Shown piece after piece: positions 1-11,303 of a stretch of DNA of 64,000 bases. Position 1 is the first letter of the stretch. Every line of letters begins with the position of its first letter. The notes below the pieces were generated by a model. That model saw only the letters and a list, made by a program, of their open reading frames with translations. It had not been told where the DNA came from and ran no database searches. Both the position numbers and the translations under genes were made by a program. The stretch comes from Rhipicephalus microplus (lineage: Eukaryota > Arthropoda > Arachnida > Ixodida > Ixodidae). The stretch spans positions 36,397,771 through 36,461,770 of the forward strand of contig NC_134705.1 of the NCBI RefSeq assembly GCF_043290135.1. The letters run 5' to 3'.

Positions 1-84
1 AATAAAAAAACGCAGATCCCACGGAGAGTGGGAATCGATCGATAATATGCGAAGCTCGAATGAGGAAAGTTGATATGTCACATT

Positions 85-2725
85 AAAATCGCAGCAACGT
101 TACGAGGTGGAGGTAAATTACGCTGTACACGACTTCCGTGTGATGATTATCATGTTTAAATGTGTCTTTTACTTTCGTCATCTATTCACGTCACGTGATG
201 CCAAATTTATGATACGTGAAGCTGGCGGAACTTCCACGAGCATGCTATAAACATGGCATGTTGTCATGTTATTGCATGGCACGCGTGTCATGATTACCAT
301 GTTCGCACCAGTCATATACCTTCGTCATTCATTGACGTTACGTAACACCAAATTCGGTATATGTGAAGCTAGCAAAACGGCCGCGAGTGAATCATGAAGG
401 ACCAAATGTACTCCAACGGGACGTTGGCGCATGCGCACGCTGGCCACAGCGACGCTATACGTTAGCAAAACGCGAGAACTCTGTATATATATTCTCACGC
501 CAGGCGTGACCAGCGTCCATCTACGCGGCCCGGTGGCAACTGACCCGAAATGCGACATGTTGCATTGCGCGCTAGTGCGTTACCCAGACAGCAATGCATC
601 TGCCTCCTTTCGTCACGCAGGGATGCCGGACGCGCTGGAACGCGCATGCGTCAAAGAAACGCAGCACGGCCCACCCCTGCGAGTTTATGGCAGGACGGCG
701 CCATGCGTAGCCACGTTGGCGTGATGCGACTAAACGAACGCCGGCATGTCCTATCACGTCGAAGTGTATTGGTGCCTTGATTGTGGAATATGGTCATGTT
801 GTCACATGACACGCTTCTCATGATTATCATGTTTGCACCAGCCTCATACTTTCGCCATTCGTTGACGTCACGTAACATCTAGTTTGGTACATGTGAAGCT
901 AGCGAAATGGCCGCGAGCACATCATGAGCGTAGCACGTAGTCGTGTTTATACATGACGCGCGTATCATGTCTATCGTGTTTGCAGCAATCTCATACCTTC
1001 GTCATTAATTCACCTCCCGTAATACCGAATATGGTATAAGCGGAACTAGCGAACCGGCCGCAAGCGCATCATGAGCGTGGCATGTAGTGTTGTTGTTACA
1101 TGACGCCCATCTCATGTTTGCACCAGTCACATACCTTCGTCATCCATTAACGTACCAAACTAGCAAATTTTGTACATGTTACGCTAGCGAAATGGCCGCG
1201 GGCGTATCATGAGCTTAGCATGTCATTATGTTGTTACACGACACACATGTCATAATTTTCATGTTAGGGTTTGTCGCATGCGTTCGCCAAGCAATCATGT
1301 CATACCATAGCAGTTTTGCAACATGTCAGGTGAACGAAACTACCATAACAGCAGCAAGACCATGAAATGTAAATCATGGCATTCATGGCATACATGTCAT
1401 GATTTGTATGTCATGGCTTGTCTAATATGCTCGTCATTTAGTCTTGTTATTCATGGCCTGCAGCTCTTGCGGTAGTTTTGTTTATATGCCATGTTACAAA
1501 ACAGGTATGGTATGACATGTTTGCATGTCGAACACAAGCGAAAGACCCTAACATGAATATCATGACATGGCTCTCATGTGACAACGTCACTACATGCCCC
1601 ACTCATGATGTACTCGCGGCCGTTCCGCTAGTTTTGCATATGCAATATTTGGTATTACGTGATGCCAATAGATAACGAAAGTATGATACTGGTGCAAACA
1701 TGATAAACATCACATGCGTGTCATGTAACATCATGACTACATGCTACGGTCATGATGCGCGCGCGGCCATTCTGCTAGCTTCACATGTACCAAACTTGGT
1801 TTTATGTGACGCGAACGAACAACATAGGTAAATGACTCATCCAAACATAATTATCACGACACGCGTGTCATGTAACAACATGACTACATGTCACACTCAA
1901 GATGCGCTCGCGGTCGTTTCACTGGCTTTACATATGCCAAATCTGGTATTACGTGATGCCAATGGATGACAAAGGTATGTGACTTGTGCAAACATGATAA
2001 CCATGAGATGCGTGTCATGTGAGAATATGACTACATGCCACAGTCAAGGCGCCAATACATTTTGATGTTACGTGGTGCGTGTGCTCGCCGGCGTTCATTT
2101 TGTCGCGTTACGCCGGCGTTGCCAAGCCTGGTGCCGATCCTGCCTCGCAGGCGCGCGCTGCGCTGCGTTGCTTTGACGCATGCGCATTTCAGCGCGTCCG
2201 GTGTCCATTCGTCACGAAAAGAGGCTGACGCTGTGTTGCCTGGGTAACGCATCGGCGCGAAATGCAGCATGTCGCATTTCGCGCCGGTTGCTGTCGGGCC
2301 ATGCTGACGAACGCTGGTCACGCATGGCGTCAGAGTATTGAGTGCTCGCGTTTTGTTAACGTTGCGTCGCTGTGCACAGCGTGCGTGCGCGTCAACGCTA
2401 CATTGGGCCGTTCATGATGCATTCGCGGCCGTTCTGCTAGCTCCATATATACCAATTTTGGTGTAACCCGACGTCAATGAATGCCGAAATATATGACTGG
2501 TGCGTACATGATAATGCTGACAGGCGTGTCATGTAAGAACAAGGCAAAATGCCACGCTTATAGCGTGCTCGTTGGCATTTCGCTAGCTCCACCTATACTA
2601 AATTTCGTATCACGTGACGTGAATAAATAACGAAGGTAAACGACACATCTAAACATGATAATCATGATGCTGAAGTTGTGTACTGTATCATTTACCTCCA
2701 CCCCATAAAGTTGTGCTGATTTTTT
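85..2725. repeat. CATG-rich palindromic repeat array (foldback-like)
   Basis: The stretch is one long imperfect inverted repeat centred near 1405. Arms are about 1.3 kb; for example the block at 105-118 is mirrored at 2691-2704, and the one near 1286 is mirrored near 1523. Each arm is built from diverged subrepeats of roughly 150-180 bp. These contain a CATG-rich stretch (catgataatcatgacacgcg), a 'ttcgtcattcattgacgt' stretch and a 'gctagcgaaacggccgcgag' stretch. A GC-rich module of about 370 bp sits once in each arm (about 420-790 and 2035-2410). Short ORFs here are by-products. No transposase or terminal target duplication is visible, and the left boundary may lie outside the window. It could be a foldback transposon or an inverted satellite. 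Confidence 0.75.
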
Positions 2726-3229
2726 TCCCAGAAACTTTACGATAATTACCTCGTTAGCGCCAGTTTTTCTCTTGACGTTTGGTAGGGCAAACTATAAAGA
2801 ACAATAAATATTGCTGTTGCTGCTGTGGCTATGCTTTTGTTGATGAGAGAGGAAGAAACGCTGAGCTCCTTGTTGCCTGCTATGCGCTCGATGAGCGCGC
2901 GACTGCCGTGTCAGCTGCAAGGGAAAAACAGCACCACTTGCCTTTTGTTTTTCAGGTTGTGTTACCGCTGCATGTTTTGTTTTGCCAACATCGGTCCCTG
3001 ATTTTTTTCGGACTTTTATCACACGACACATTTGTTTGAAAAGACTTCTCAATATATTGCGTGCAAAGGAGCTAGCCTTCAAGCGTTATTATTTTGTATC
3101 GCAAGAAAGTAGTAGTCGGAAGGTGTGGTTAATTCACTGATTATCAATATTTTGCAAACTACAAACTCAATGCACGCCACAAAGGAACAAAGCTGTTTAT
3201 CTCGCGCAGTAAATACAAATGTTGATTTC
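2726..3229. other. No gene seen
   Basis: AT-rich sequence with a short 'tgttgctgctg' run and poly-T tracts. Overlapping short ORFs on both strands have no recognisable domain. Confidence 0.5.
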
Positions 3230-3414
3230 TAGGGTTTAACGCCCCAAAACCATCATATGATTATGATAAACGCCGTTGTGGAGGGCTCCGAAAATTTCGA
3301 CCATCTGGGGTTCTTTAACGTGCACCCAAATCTGAGCACCCGGGCCTACAACATTTCCGCCTCCATCGGAAATGAAGCTACCGCAGCCGGGACTCAATTC
3401 CGCGACCTGCGGGT
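3230..3414 (-). repeat. Tick tRNA-derived SINE, head-truncated
   Basis: On the minus strand this is the common tick SINE body, with the conserved blocks 'gcccgggtgctcagatttgg', 'gtgcacgttaaagaacccc' and 'gccctccacaacggcg'. The tRNA-like head is cut inside the 'acccgcaggtcgcgg' block at the right end. Orientation is opposite to the copy at 4313. Family assignment is from memory of tick genomes. Confidence 0.8.
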
Positions 3415-4312
3415 ACATAAAATTGTTCACATTCTGCATTGGTAACATAAACGTACACTCTAAGTCAGGTGCCGGATAACGAATGGCGCATTAGCGACGT
3501 GTTCGTGCGAACACACTAAAATCCTGTCTATAGGGTTCCCAGCAATACAAAATACCCGTGACATCCGCGTGGCATCGAAGTCACGCATACAGGCGGTAAG
3601 AGAAGGCGCAAGAAGGAAAAAAAGGGGGGAGAGCCGCCGTCTCCGTCTCGTAAGCCTGGCGCCAAGAGCCGGCATCAACTTACGCAGAACCGTTCAGCCA
3701 CAAGCGTGAGTGCGAAGAAACAAAACAGAAAGAAATGCCCCTTCTCCCCCCCCCCTGCGGTCGCCACGTCAGCTGGGCGCCCGGCGCCCGCGTTACGTTC
3801 ACCGCCGTCTGCATGCCGTGGCATTTGTTCGTCGCCGTTTCGTCCCGCTGTCTTGTGATGGTCGTTTTTCTACAAGATGGTCTGAGACGAAAACAATTTC
3901 CACTGCTATATGGCAGACTTTATTCAAGATATACATCTCTCTGCATTCAGGCATACACTGGGATGTGCAGTCCCGTGGTTACTCTTTTGACTTCAATAAA
4001 AGAGTACAAACCACTTTCTGTTCATCAGTTGTCGAGGTATGACACTGTGACATGCACTAAATAAAAGAGTACTAGTGCATGCGTGACAGCTTTCTGAAAC
4101 ACTGGCCTATTTATGTTGATGCTCATGATCTACCAAACAATTTGAACTGATGATTTTAGGAAAGCATCGCAAAAAAGTAACACACCGAAGGCCGCGAGAG
4201 AGTAACAGATTAAATTTGAACATCTATCGGTCCATCTTTGATTACTGGTTGCGTAAATTTATGATTAACATCAAGTACGAAAGTGAGAAGTCAGGTGCCG
4301 AAGTGCAACAGA
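3415..4312. other. Unassigned sequence with poly-C tract
   Basis: Contains a GC-rich patch at about 3600-3850 with a C run at about 3747-3757. ORFs up to 110 aa overlap in several frames and show no domain or codon evidence. I see no gene. Confidence 0.4.
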
Positions 4313-4556
4313 GCCCCACCACGGTGGTCTTGTGGATAAGGTACTCGGCTGCTGAACTGTAGGTCGCGAGTTCGAATCCCGGGGTCGGCGGCTGCATTCC
4401 TGGTGAAGGCGGAATTGTTGCAGGCCCGTGTGCTCAGATTTGGGTGCACGTTAAAGAACACCAGGTGGCTGAATTTCCGAAGCCCTCCACTACAGCGTCT
4501 CTAATATTCATATGGTGGTTTATGGACGTTAAGCCCCACATATCTGTCAATCAATT
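4313..4556 (+). repeat. Tick tRNA-derived SINE, full length
   Basis: The copy includes the tRNA-like head, with an A-box-like 'tggataaggtactcgg' and a B-box 'gagttcgaatcc'. The SINE body follows and ends in a 'tcaatcaatt' tail. It is diverged in places from the other copies here, for example in the 'ccaggtggctgaatttccg' block, so it is not the youngest one. Confidence 0.85.
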
Positions 4557-5585
4557 GAAATCAGCAGGAGAGTGTATGTCACCAACATTTGCTCACTCTT
4601 TTGAATATTAGGTAATGTTCTCATTTTTCAGCGTGGATTTGTAACAGTGAACCAGGACCAAGACAGCCACTGTACTGCTGTAGAGATAGTGTACTAGCTA
4701 TAAAAATCTGCATTTTCTAAAAAGCAACTGCTAGCAGCAAGAATAAATATTTCGAGGTTCGTTCTGCACCATTTCTTGACCCCAACTGCACGCTGTCGTT
4801 TGTGACGGAGATGTGCAGAGGCATTATATATTTGGAGGGAGAGCAACCTGTCCGTCACTAATTTGTGTACGTCATACTTTACCTTGGCGCACGTTCCAGT
4901 ATTCACTTGAACAGCGATGTGATGCTGAATAAAGGCAAGAGTAGTCACTCCACATAAATAGGATCAGTTAAAGACTAAAAATGAGTAAAAAGCACTGTAT
5001 ATAGCGAAATAATGCGCATAAGTTCTACTTGCGGAAATAAGCGACCGTCGAAATGCTAACAAGGCGCTGATGCCCCAGCGCGCTGCTCGCAGCAGTTCGC
5101 GCGTACCAAATGCAAATGTTAGAGTAGGCACGCTAAAATACCCGTGGAACGTTCACGTGCAAAAGCGCATTGTCTTCAAACAGCTGAGAATAGGCTGCTG
5201 TCACTGCCACGCGTGTACTTCCCGACACAAATCAGCCAAATTTCTCACAGCACACGCACGTGCGAGAAACATACGCAGGTTTCGACAGCCGAACACAGCC
5301 TCGTTCGGGAGTTTCAGTGAGCATAACGCTCGCGGTTTATGGGGAAGCACTAAAACGACGCACGAACACACGTTAATGGTTCTTGCGGAACGGTGCACCA
5401 TGAACCGAAGTCGGAGCCGAAAGTGCTCACCGTGGTTGTCTCGAATTCATGAAGCCCTACAATTTATTCGCTGATCAAATGCATGCACATAACACAAAAA
5501 CCGTTCAAGGTTTTGAAGACGGTTTGCAAAAACTCACTTGGTAGATATATACTGTGCATGCAAAAAGACTCGCCGTCATGCGGTG
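4557..5585. other. No gene seen
   Basis: Mixed-composition sequence. An ORF of 134 aa on the plus strand (5070-5474) lies in a GC-richer patch but has no recognisable motif and is overlapped by an antisense ORF. I do not call a gene. Confidence 0.4.
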
Positions 5586-5652
5586 GCCCTGTGGTGCAAT
5601 GGCTAAAACGTTCGCTTCACGTGCATGCGGTCCCGAGATTGAGTCCAGGGCT
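5586..5652 (+). repeat. tRNA-Val(CAC)-like SINE head
   Basis: The segment aligns by eye with a tRNA-Val: a D-arm/A-box-like 'tggtgcaatggctaaaacg', an anticodon region 'cgttcgcttcacgtgc' with CAC in the loop, and a B-box-like 'gagattgagtcc'. The 'ccctg'/'cagggc' ends could pair as an acceptor-like stem. Variable-loop and T-loop mismatches argue against a functional tRNA. A SINE of about 170 bp continuing to about 5760 is likely, but its 3' end is unclear. Confidence 0.5.
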
Positions 5653-6304
5653 GTGCTTTGCCTTTACTCTCGCAAATACAGGTGGTTGTGATACTAATGA
5701 TTTTATATTTACCTGTAGTCGTAATATCCACCTTATTCTCAGGAAGAAACCGCTCTGAAATGCAGAATAGTTTTTTTTTCGCCACCGCTTCAGGGCCGGG
5801 CCGCCTACGGAAAGTCACGCCTAACCGCATGCCGTATCTTTCAAGAAAAAGTTGACCTAAAATCTCAGCTAATCTTTGTTCCGGCTATTCTGAAGGCCAC
5901 TTCAAATCGAGCCGGTTTCTCTGGAACACTGCTACGGAGCTGCCTAAAAGCGGCGATAATTTGAATTAATTTTCTGCCTGCGGGCGTGTAGTCTAGCCAG
6001 GAATTGACTAAGAGTGAAAGAGAAGTGTTCACAGAGTTCATCGTATATGGAATATCACTGCAAGGGACATTACGTTCATTTATGTGCATTACACAATTCT
6101 CCAGAAAGGACGGTTCATTGGAACATGTTCGCGTTTGAAAATAACGCACTAATTATTCAGTGCAGATCACCAACACTGTAAGCACAACATCACCTGTTTA
6201 TTTTTATAATTTGAGAAAATTTGCTAGATAAAACAACTTTCTATAGCAAGCGAATTTCTCATGCTTGTACCTTTACTTATACAGCAAAATTTATTTACAA
6301 TTGA
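5653..6304. other. No gene seen
   Basis: AT-rich sequence with only short ORFs and no recognisable domain. Confidence 0.4.
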
Positions 6305-6530
6305 CCACGTGGCTTCATGTCTTCACACCCGCCTAAATCCTCGTTCAAAGCTGTAGCATTGCAAACTCTACGAAACAAAACGCTGGTTAAAGCCAATGTG
6401 AGTGCTCTCAAGAGTGAAGGAGATTTTGTGCTGTGAGTAGTCTCAACAAAAACTAAGCGCTGAGAGCACACCATGTAAACAAGCCGTCTAGTGATAGTTA
6501 TCAAAATTTTCTATACCAGCACTCGCAACT
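6305..6530 (-). repeat. Dispersed repeat, copy 1 of 2
   Basis: On the minus strand this matches 11985-12165 on the plus strand. Shared blocks include 'gcttgtttacatggtgtgct' and 'cattggctttaaccagcg'. Both copies lie in AT-rich sequence without a retained reading frame of obvious meaning. Class unknown. Confidence 0.6.
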
Positions 6531-7080
6531 GGGCCTTATGTCCATACTTGTTATATCCAATTACCATTCCAATAGTGTATTTAAATGAATAAAGTATTAA
6601 CGGCTCACTGCATGCTAGCCGCATCTTTCAGCACTATTAGGTTCTACCATCTACCAGCCGTCTCACATATATGCGCACACCTAGTTACATCACTGTACAA
6701 ATCAGATGGTTTATCAATAACGGGAAAACAATCATGTTGTTCTCAGATAGACTCAGGTACTCCAGAATAATGAACAAGACTTCAAGTAATAGTTTCATAT
6801 TCGCCAGCACGACCAGTCCCGCCATGTAAATTGCACTGCCATGCAGGGGTTTCCTTTTGGAAGTTGGTGAATACTTTTTTGTCCTCATTGTTACTGTCTG
6901 CGACTCTTTTTTAAAACACTTTCTCCGTGACTGCGCAGCGTCATGTCTTCACACTTCCTCATAGACTGAATGCCTGATGCCTAAATGAAGCTTTAATAGA
7001 GGCTAGTTTGCACATGAAACATCAACCTGCGTTTTTTAAGACGATAGCCTCTCTTGGGGTACATCGACAGAAGAGTTTTG
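6531..7080. other. No gene seen
   Basis: AT-rich sequence. Short ORFs only. Confidence 0.4.

Positions 7081-7124
<44 letters not shown>
7081..7124 (+). repeat. (GTCT)11 microsatellite
   Basis: Eleven uninterrupted tetranucleotide units. The Leu/Ser/Cys/Val-rich ORFs across it are artefacts of the repeat. Confidence 0.95.
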
Positions 7125-7618
7125 GACTATCTGTACATTTTTCTGTTTATCCGCCGTACCGATACCCGAACCGTTTCTGACGATTCTTCAAACGGCCAAC
7201 CCCATCCGCAGCACAAACCAATATTGCTCGAGTGACGGCGTTCATGCTTTTGCGATTTTCAAATAAAAAGTAAATATTGCACATATCTAAGGCACCATAA
7301 CAACACGTCAATATTCTGTATGTGTGTCTTTATACTTGGGAAGGCACACATAAGTGTTTCTGAGGACAGTAGCGTTTATCACACTACACTAACAATGCAA
7401 CGCTATGCTCAAAAAGACAAGTGTTTCCAACGCTTTGCTAAGACGACATGGTGGTGGCACCTGCCCGTTGCTTTGTGTTCTATACCTTATCTCCTCCGAC
7501 ACAGGCGCGCACGACTTCCTTCGTTTTCGAAGATAACCGCCAGATAGCGTTTGTGTCTAACGTGCTTCGATGCGCTCGTTTGCCTTCACTGCACGGATCG
7601 AGACACTCTAACGCAGTG
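7125..7618. other. No gene seen
   Basis: No domain-bearing ORF, tRNA or obvious mobile element. Confidence 0.4.
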
Positions 7619-8107
7619 CCGACTTCCGAGTCCCTTAGAATATGATTATCTTTTTCATCTATAGTTTCGATGCTCGTTAACAGCAATATATTGCATAATC
7701 AGAGCTCCAGTTGGCATCTTGCAGTCTCTCGTGGCAATGTAGCGGCCTCCCTCTACATGGAATTGTGCCTTGAGTTCTCAAGTTTCACAGATCTTTTAAC
7801 TCATGTTGAGCAGTGCCCTGCATTGGTTTGCAAAAAAAATCTGGAAATAATTCAAACTCACTCATGAAACATATTTTGCTTTTTGACCTCACTCAGACTC
7901 GTGGCTCAATGCAAGTCTGATCAAGTCTGGTGAGTCGACTTCCGAGTCCCTTAGAATATGATGATCTTTTTCATCTATAGTTTCGATGCTCGTTAACAGC
8001 AATATATTGCATAATCAGTGCACCAGTTGGCATCTTGCAGAGTCTCGTGGCAATGTAGCGGCCTCCCTCTACATGGAATTGTGCCTTGAGTTCTCAAGTT
8101 TCACAGC
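7619..8107 (+). repeat. Direct duplication, 317-bp period
   Basis: A block of about 170 bp at 7619-7790 recurs almost unchanged at 7936-8107. Only a few differences are visible, for example atgattatc versus atgatgatc, and cagtctctc versus cagagtctc. The 145 bp between the copies ends in a 'caagtctggtgagtcgac' segment. That segment recurs in inverted orientation near 8411-8471, just before the LTR element. Any ORF is simply duplicated with it. Confidence 0.85.
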
Positions 8108-8490
8108 TTACACATGCACAATGCACAAGCACAAGCGTGTGTACACCTACACAATATTAATAGCTGAGAGGCAAGAACTACAAGGAGTGTAGGGGGGGGG
8201 GGGGGAGAGTTGAGGTGAATTTTTTCCGGGACGTTCTATTGAAAATATCTTAGGCACCATCTCTTTGAATAGAGATGACCTTAGGGGGTTTCAGTCAAAA
8301 TTAAAGGTCCGAGATGAAAAGGTTGTAACTGGAGCCACAATCGTGCAACATTGCTGTTAAGGAGCATTGAAACCATGCGCATAAAAGATAATCACATTTT
8401 AACAGATTCATAAGCCGACTCACCAGACTTGGTCACACTTGTATTGAGCCGCAAGTCTGAGTCCATGAGTAAGCCCTAGGGACAAAATAT
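8108..8490. other. Unassigned sequence with G14 tract
   Basis: Contains a homopolymer of 14 G at 8192-8205. The inverted partner of the 'agtctggtgagtcg' motif lies at about 8411-8471. No gene. Confidence 0.6.
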
Positions 8491-8664
8491 TGCTACCTGT
8501 AGGCTGCCACAAACCATAGTGCGAATGCGCGTGTGCGCCCGACGAAGAAGATGAGGCTCGCTGGCTGCTCGAGCTCGGAGCCAGACTGGCCAGTGCTGCA
8601 ACCGCTCTTGCAAATATATTTTTCGAATATATTCGCAATACTTTGTCTCGTTACTCACGTAACA
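8491..8664 (+). repeat. 5' LTR
   Basis: 174 bp, starting TG and ending CA. It is preceded by ATAT and followed by the PBS. I find no difference from the LTR at 11130-11303. Confidence 0.9.
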
Positions 8665-8668
8665 TATT

Positions 8669-8684
8669 TGGTGGAGGTGCGGGG
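8669..8684 (+). promoter_or_regulatory. Primer-binding site
   Basis: TGGTGGAGGTGCGGGG lies 4 nt after the 5' LTR. Its reverse complement ends in CCA, as expected for pairing with a tRNA 3' end. The tRNA species is not determined. Confidence 0.7.
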
Positions 8685-10011
8685 TATGGCAAGCAGCAGA
8701 GATGGGCCGTCTGGATGGAAGTTATGCCGGTATAATGTGCCATTCTGGAGTACGAACGAGCGATAGGATCGGTTCGATGGGGAGGAGTCGAGGCGCTCAA
8801 TGATAGCTCGTAGGGCTGCATCACGGCGTTGCTCGTCGGCTATGTGGTTCAGTTGAGAAACGGAGCACACGCAGGCGTCGTTGTCAGGTATGGTGGCCGA
8901 TGGGTCAACTGGATAGCGAGAAAGGCAATCGGCGTCCTGGTGCAGGCGTCCAGACTTGTATATCACAGAAAAGGTGTATTCTTGCAGTCGCAGAGCCCAG
9001 CGACCAAGTCGACCTGTAGGATCTCTTAAGGATGAAAGCCAGCAGAGCGCGTGGTGGTCGGTGACGACGGAAAAGTGAGTGCCATATAAATATGGACGGA
9101 ATTTTGAGACCGCCCAGACAAGAGCAAGGCATTCTCGCTCTGTGATCGAATAGTTACGCTCTGCAGGTGTAAGGAGGCGGCTAGCATACGCGATAACGCG
9201 GTCGTGTCCCTGTTGGCATTGGGCGAGAACGGCTCCGATACCGTGACCACTGGCATCAGTTCGGACCTCAGTTCGGGCAGATGGGTCAAAGTGGGCGAGG
9301 ATAGGGGGCGTCGTCAAAAGTGTTATGAGGTGAGAGAAGGCGGCAGCTTGAGTGGACCCCCACGAAAATGGAACGCCTTTCTTCAAAAGATCGGTAAGTG
9401 GTTGGGCGATTGCCGCAAAATCTTTCACGAACCGCCTAAAGTAGGAGCAAAGTCCCACAAAGCTCCGGACATCTTTGGCGGATTGGGGTACTGGGAAATT
9501 CGTGACGGCACGAATTTTCTCAGGGTCCGGTCTCACACCAGAAGCATCGACAAGGTGGCCCAGCACGGTAATCTGTCGGCGGCCGAAGTGACACTTCGAG
9601 GAGTTCAACTGGAGGCGAGCTTTGCGGAAGACGTCGAGAATGGCCGACAGACGCTCAAGGTGGGTCTCAAACGTAGGTGCAAATACGAGGACGTCGTCTA
9701 GGTAACACAGGCATGTTGACCATTTGAACCCGTGTAGCAGAGAGTCCATCATACGTTCGAACGTGGCGGGGGCATTGCATAGGCCGAAGGGCATAACCTT
9801 GAATTGGTATAGGCCATCTGGAGTGATGAAGGCGGTCTTTTCTTGGTCTTTCTCGTCTACGGCAATCTGCCAATAACCAGAACGAAGGTCGATGGATGAA
9901 AAGTAGCGTGCGCCGTGGAGACAATCGAGGGCGTCATCAATACGTGGTAAAGGATACACGTCCTTTTTGGTGATTCGATTTAGATGCCGGTAATCGATGC
10001 AAAAACGCCAT
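8685..10011 (-). pseudogene. pol: Ty3/gypsy reverse transcriptase-RNase H segment, inverted
   Basis: An open frame without stops runs on the minus strand from 10011 to about 8685 and then into antisense PBS/LTR sequence (stop near 8655). Numbering from the Met at 9959, RT has the FSSIDLRSGYW block at 20-30 and an intact YLDD at 86-89. RNase H has TDASG around D235, an ERE motif at 274-276 and TDHH at D301. The frame ends just into the integrase zinc-finger region. Upstream of that Met the frame continues with the 'FCIDYRHLNRITKKD' RT block to 10011, where it stops matching. It cannot be translated with the plus-strand integrase from the element's own transcript, so it is non-functional in place even though the domains look intact. 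Confidence 0.85.
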
Positions 10012-11094
10012 GTGTTGGCTGTACTCCACGAACTTCATGACGTTCCTACTGCCGGTCACCTGAGTGTGTCCCGCACATACGACCGGATTCGCCGTCGCTT
10101 CTATTGGCCAGGTCTGGCACGGTCCGTCAGAAGATACGTCGCGGCGTGTGAGGAATGTCAGCGCCGCAAAACACCATCGACGCTTCCGGCTGGGCGCCTT
10201 CAACCACTCAATATTTCTACTGAACCTTTCTTTCGCGTCGGCTTGGACTTACTCGGCCCTTTTCCTCTGTCTTCTGCTGGCAACAGGTGGATAGCTGTGG
10301 CCACAGACTACGCCACACGCTACGCAATCACACGCGCCCTTCCAACAAGTTGCGCCACTGACGTCGCCGATTTTCTTCTACACGACGTGATCTTGCAACA
10401 TGGTGCTCCACGCCAGCTGCTCACGGACCGAGGCCGCACATTTCTATCGAAAGTCATAGCGGACATTCTACGCTCTTGTGCAACACGCCACAAGCTCACT
10501 ACGTCGTACCATCCGCAAACAAATGGCCTCACAGAACGCCTGAACCGAACCCTAACTGACATGCTTGCAAAGTACGTTTCCTCAGATCACTCTGACTGGG
10601 ACATCGCTTTACCATACGTGACATTTGCCTACAATTCTTCGCGCCACGACACGGCTGGTTACTCCCCTTTTTTCTTGCTGTTCGGCCGCGAACCCACATT
10701 ACCCCTCGATACGACGATTCCGTTACCAGCAGCTCCAACTTCACAATATGCTCTGGACGCCATCAGCCGGGCCGCCCACGCACGCGAAACCGCTCGTGCT
10801 CGCCTTCTGACCTCCCAAGCAAACCAACGGCGTCGGTACGACCAACGACACCGCGATGTGCACTTTTCGCCCGGTTCGTTGGTTCTGCTGTGGTCTCCGA
10901 CCAGGCACGTTGGCCTGTCTGACAAGCTGCTCTCTCGGTACACAGGGCCCTACAGAGTGCTTCGTGAGGTGACTCCCGTCACTTATGAAATCACTCCTGC
11001 TGCCTCGCCGTCTTCATCCACCCCTAGGGCCAGCGACATCGTACACGTCGCACGCCTGAAGCAGTACCACTCGCCCAATGATCTTGACATCTAG
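9997..11094 (+). CDS. pol: Ty3/gypsy integrase fragment
   Basis: This 365-codon open frame encodes integrase, which inserts retrotransposon cDNA into the genome. An H2C2-type zinc finger is present (H14, H21, C51, C54). The catalytic triad is D84, D144 and E180, giving the D-x59-D-x35-E spacing expected of the family. A GPY/F-type C-terminus follows ('SRYTGPYRVLREV') and the frame stops 35 nt before the 3' LTR. The Met at 9997 is not a natural start: integrase is normally cleaved from a longer Pol, and here upstream Pol is replaced by the inverted RT block. No inactivating lesion is visible within the domain itself. Confidence 0.85.
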   Translation: MQKRHVLAVLHELHDVPTAGHLSVSRTYDRIRRRFYWPGLARSVRRYVAACEECQRRKTPSTLPAGRLQPLNISTEPFFRVGLDLLGPFPLSSAGNRWIAVATDYATRYAITRALPTSCATDVADFLLHDVILQHGAPRQLLTDRGRTFLSKVIADILRSCATRHKLTTSYHPQTNGLTERLNRTLTDMLAKYVSSDHSDWDIALPYVTFAYNSSRHDTAGYSPFFLLFGREPTLPLDTTIPLPAAPTSQYALDAISRAAHARETARARLLTSQANQRRRYDQRHRDVHFSPGSLVLLWSPTRHVGLSDKLLSRYTGPYRVLREVTPVTYEITPAASPSSSTPRASDIVHVARLKQYHSPNDLDI

Positions 11095-11129
11095 ATGCGC
11101 CGAGACGGCGCCTTTGCCGACGGGGGTTA

Positions 11130-11303
11130 TGCTACCTGTAGGCTGCCACAAACCATAGTGCGAATGCGCGTGTGCGCCCGACGAAGAAGATGAGGCTCGC
11201 TGGCTGCTCGAGCTCGGAGCCAGACTGGCCAGTGCTGCAACCGCTCTTGCAAATATATTTTTCGAATATATTCGCAATACTTTGTCTCGTTACTCACGTA
11301 ACA
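11130..11303 (+). repeat. 3' LTR
   Basis: Identical by eye to the 5' LTR. It is preceded by a short G-rich tract (gacgggggtta) that may serve as polypurine tract, and followed by ATAT. Confidence 0.9.

Larger units (their letters stand above)
8491..11303 (+). mobile_element. Ty3/gypsy LTR retrotransposon with inverted RT block
   Basis: Two 174-bp LTRs (TGCTACC...GTAACA) in direct orientation flank 2.5 kb of internal sequence. The insertion is bounded by ATAT on both sides, consistent with a 4-bp target duplication. A primer-binding site follows the first LTR. The integrase is on the plus strand and in the normal position before the 3' LTR. The RT-RNase H block lies between PBS and integrase but on the minus strand. 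Gag and protease are missing. The LTRs look identical over all 174 positions, so insertion was recent and the rearranged form probably moved as such, with proteins supplied in trans (inference). Confidence 0.9.

Noticed and set aside
85..2725. CRISPR-like or simple satellite array
   Set aside because: Subrepeats are long, diverged and arranged as a palindrome. There are no short exact repeats with unique spacers, and the window is eukaryotic.
5586..5652. Functional tRNA-Val gene
   Set aside because: The T-loop and variable region deviate from consensus. It is better explained as a SINE head.
7008..7266. Leu/Ser/Cys/Val-repeat ORFs
   Set aside because: Produced by the GTCT microsatellite.
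9204..9701. 165-aa plus-strand ORF
   Set aside because: It is antisense to the RT frame, which carries the recognisable motifs.
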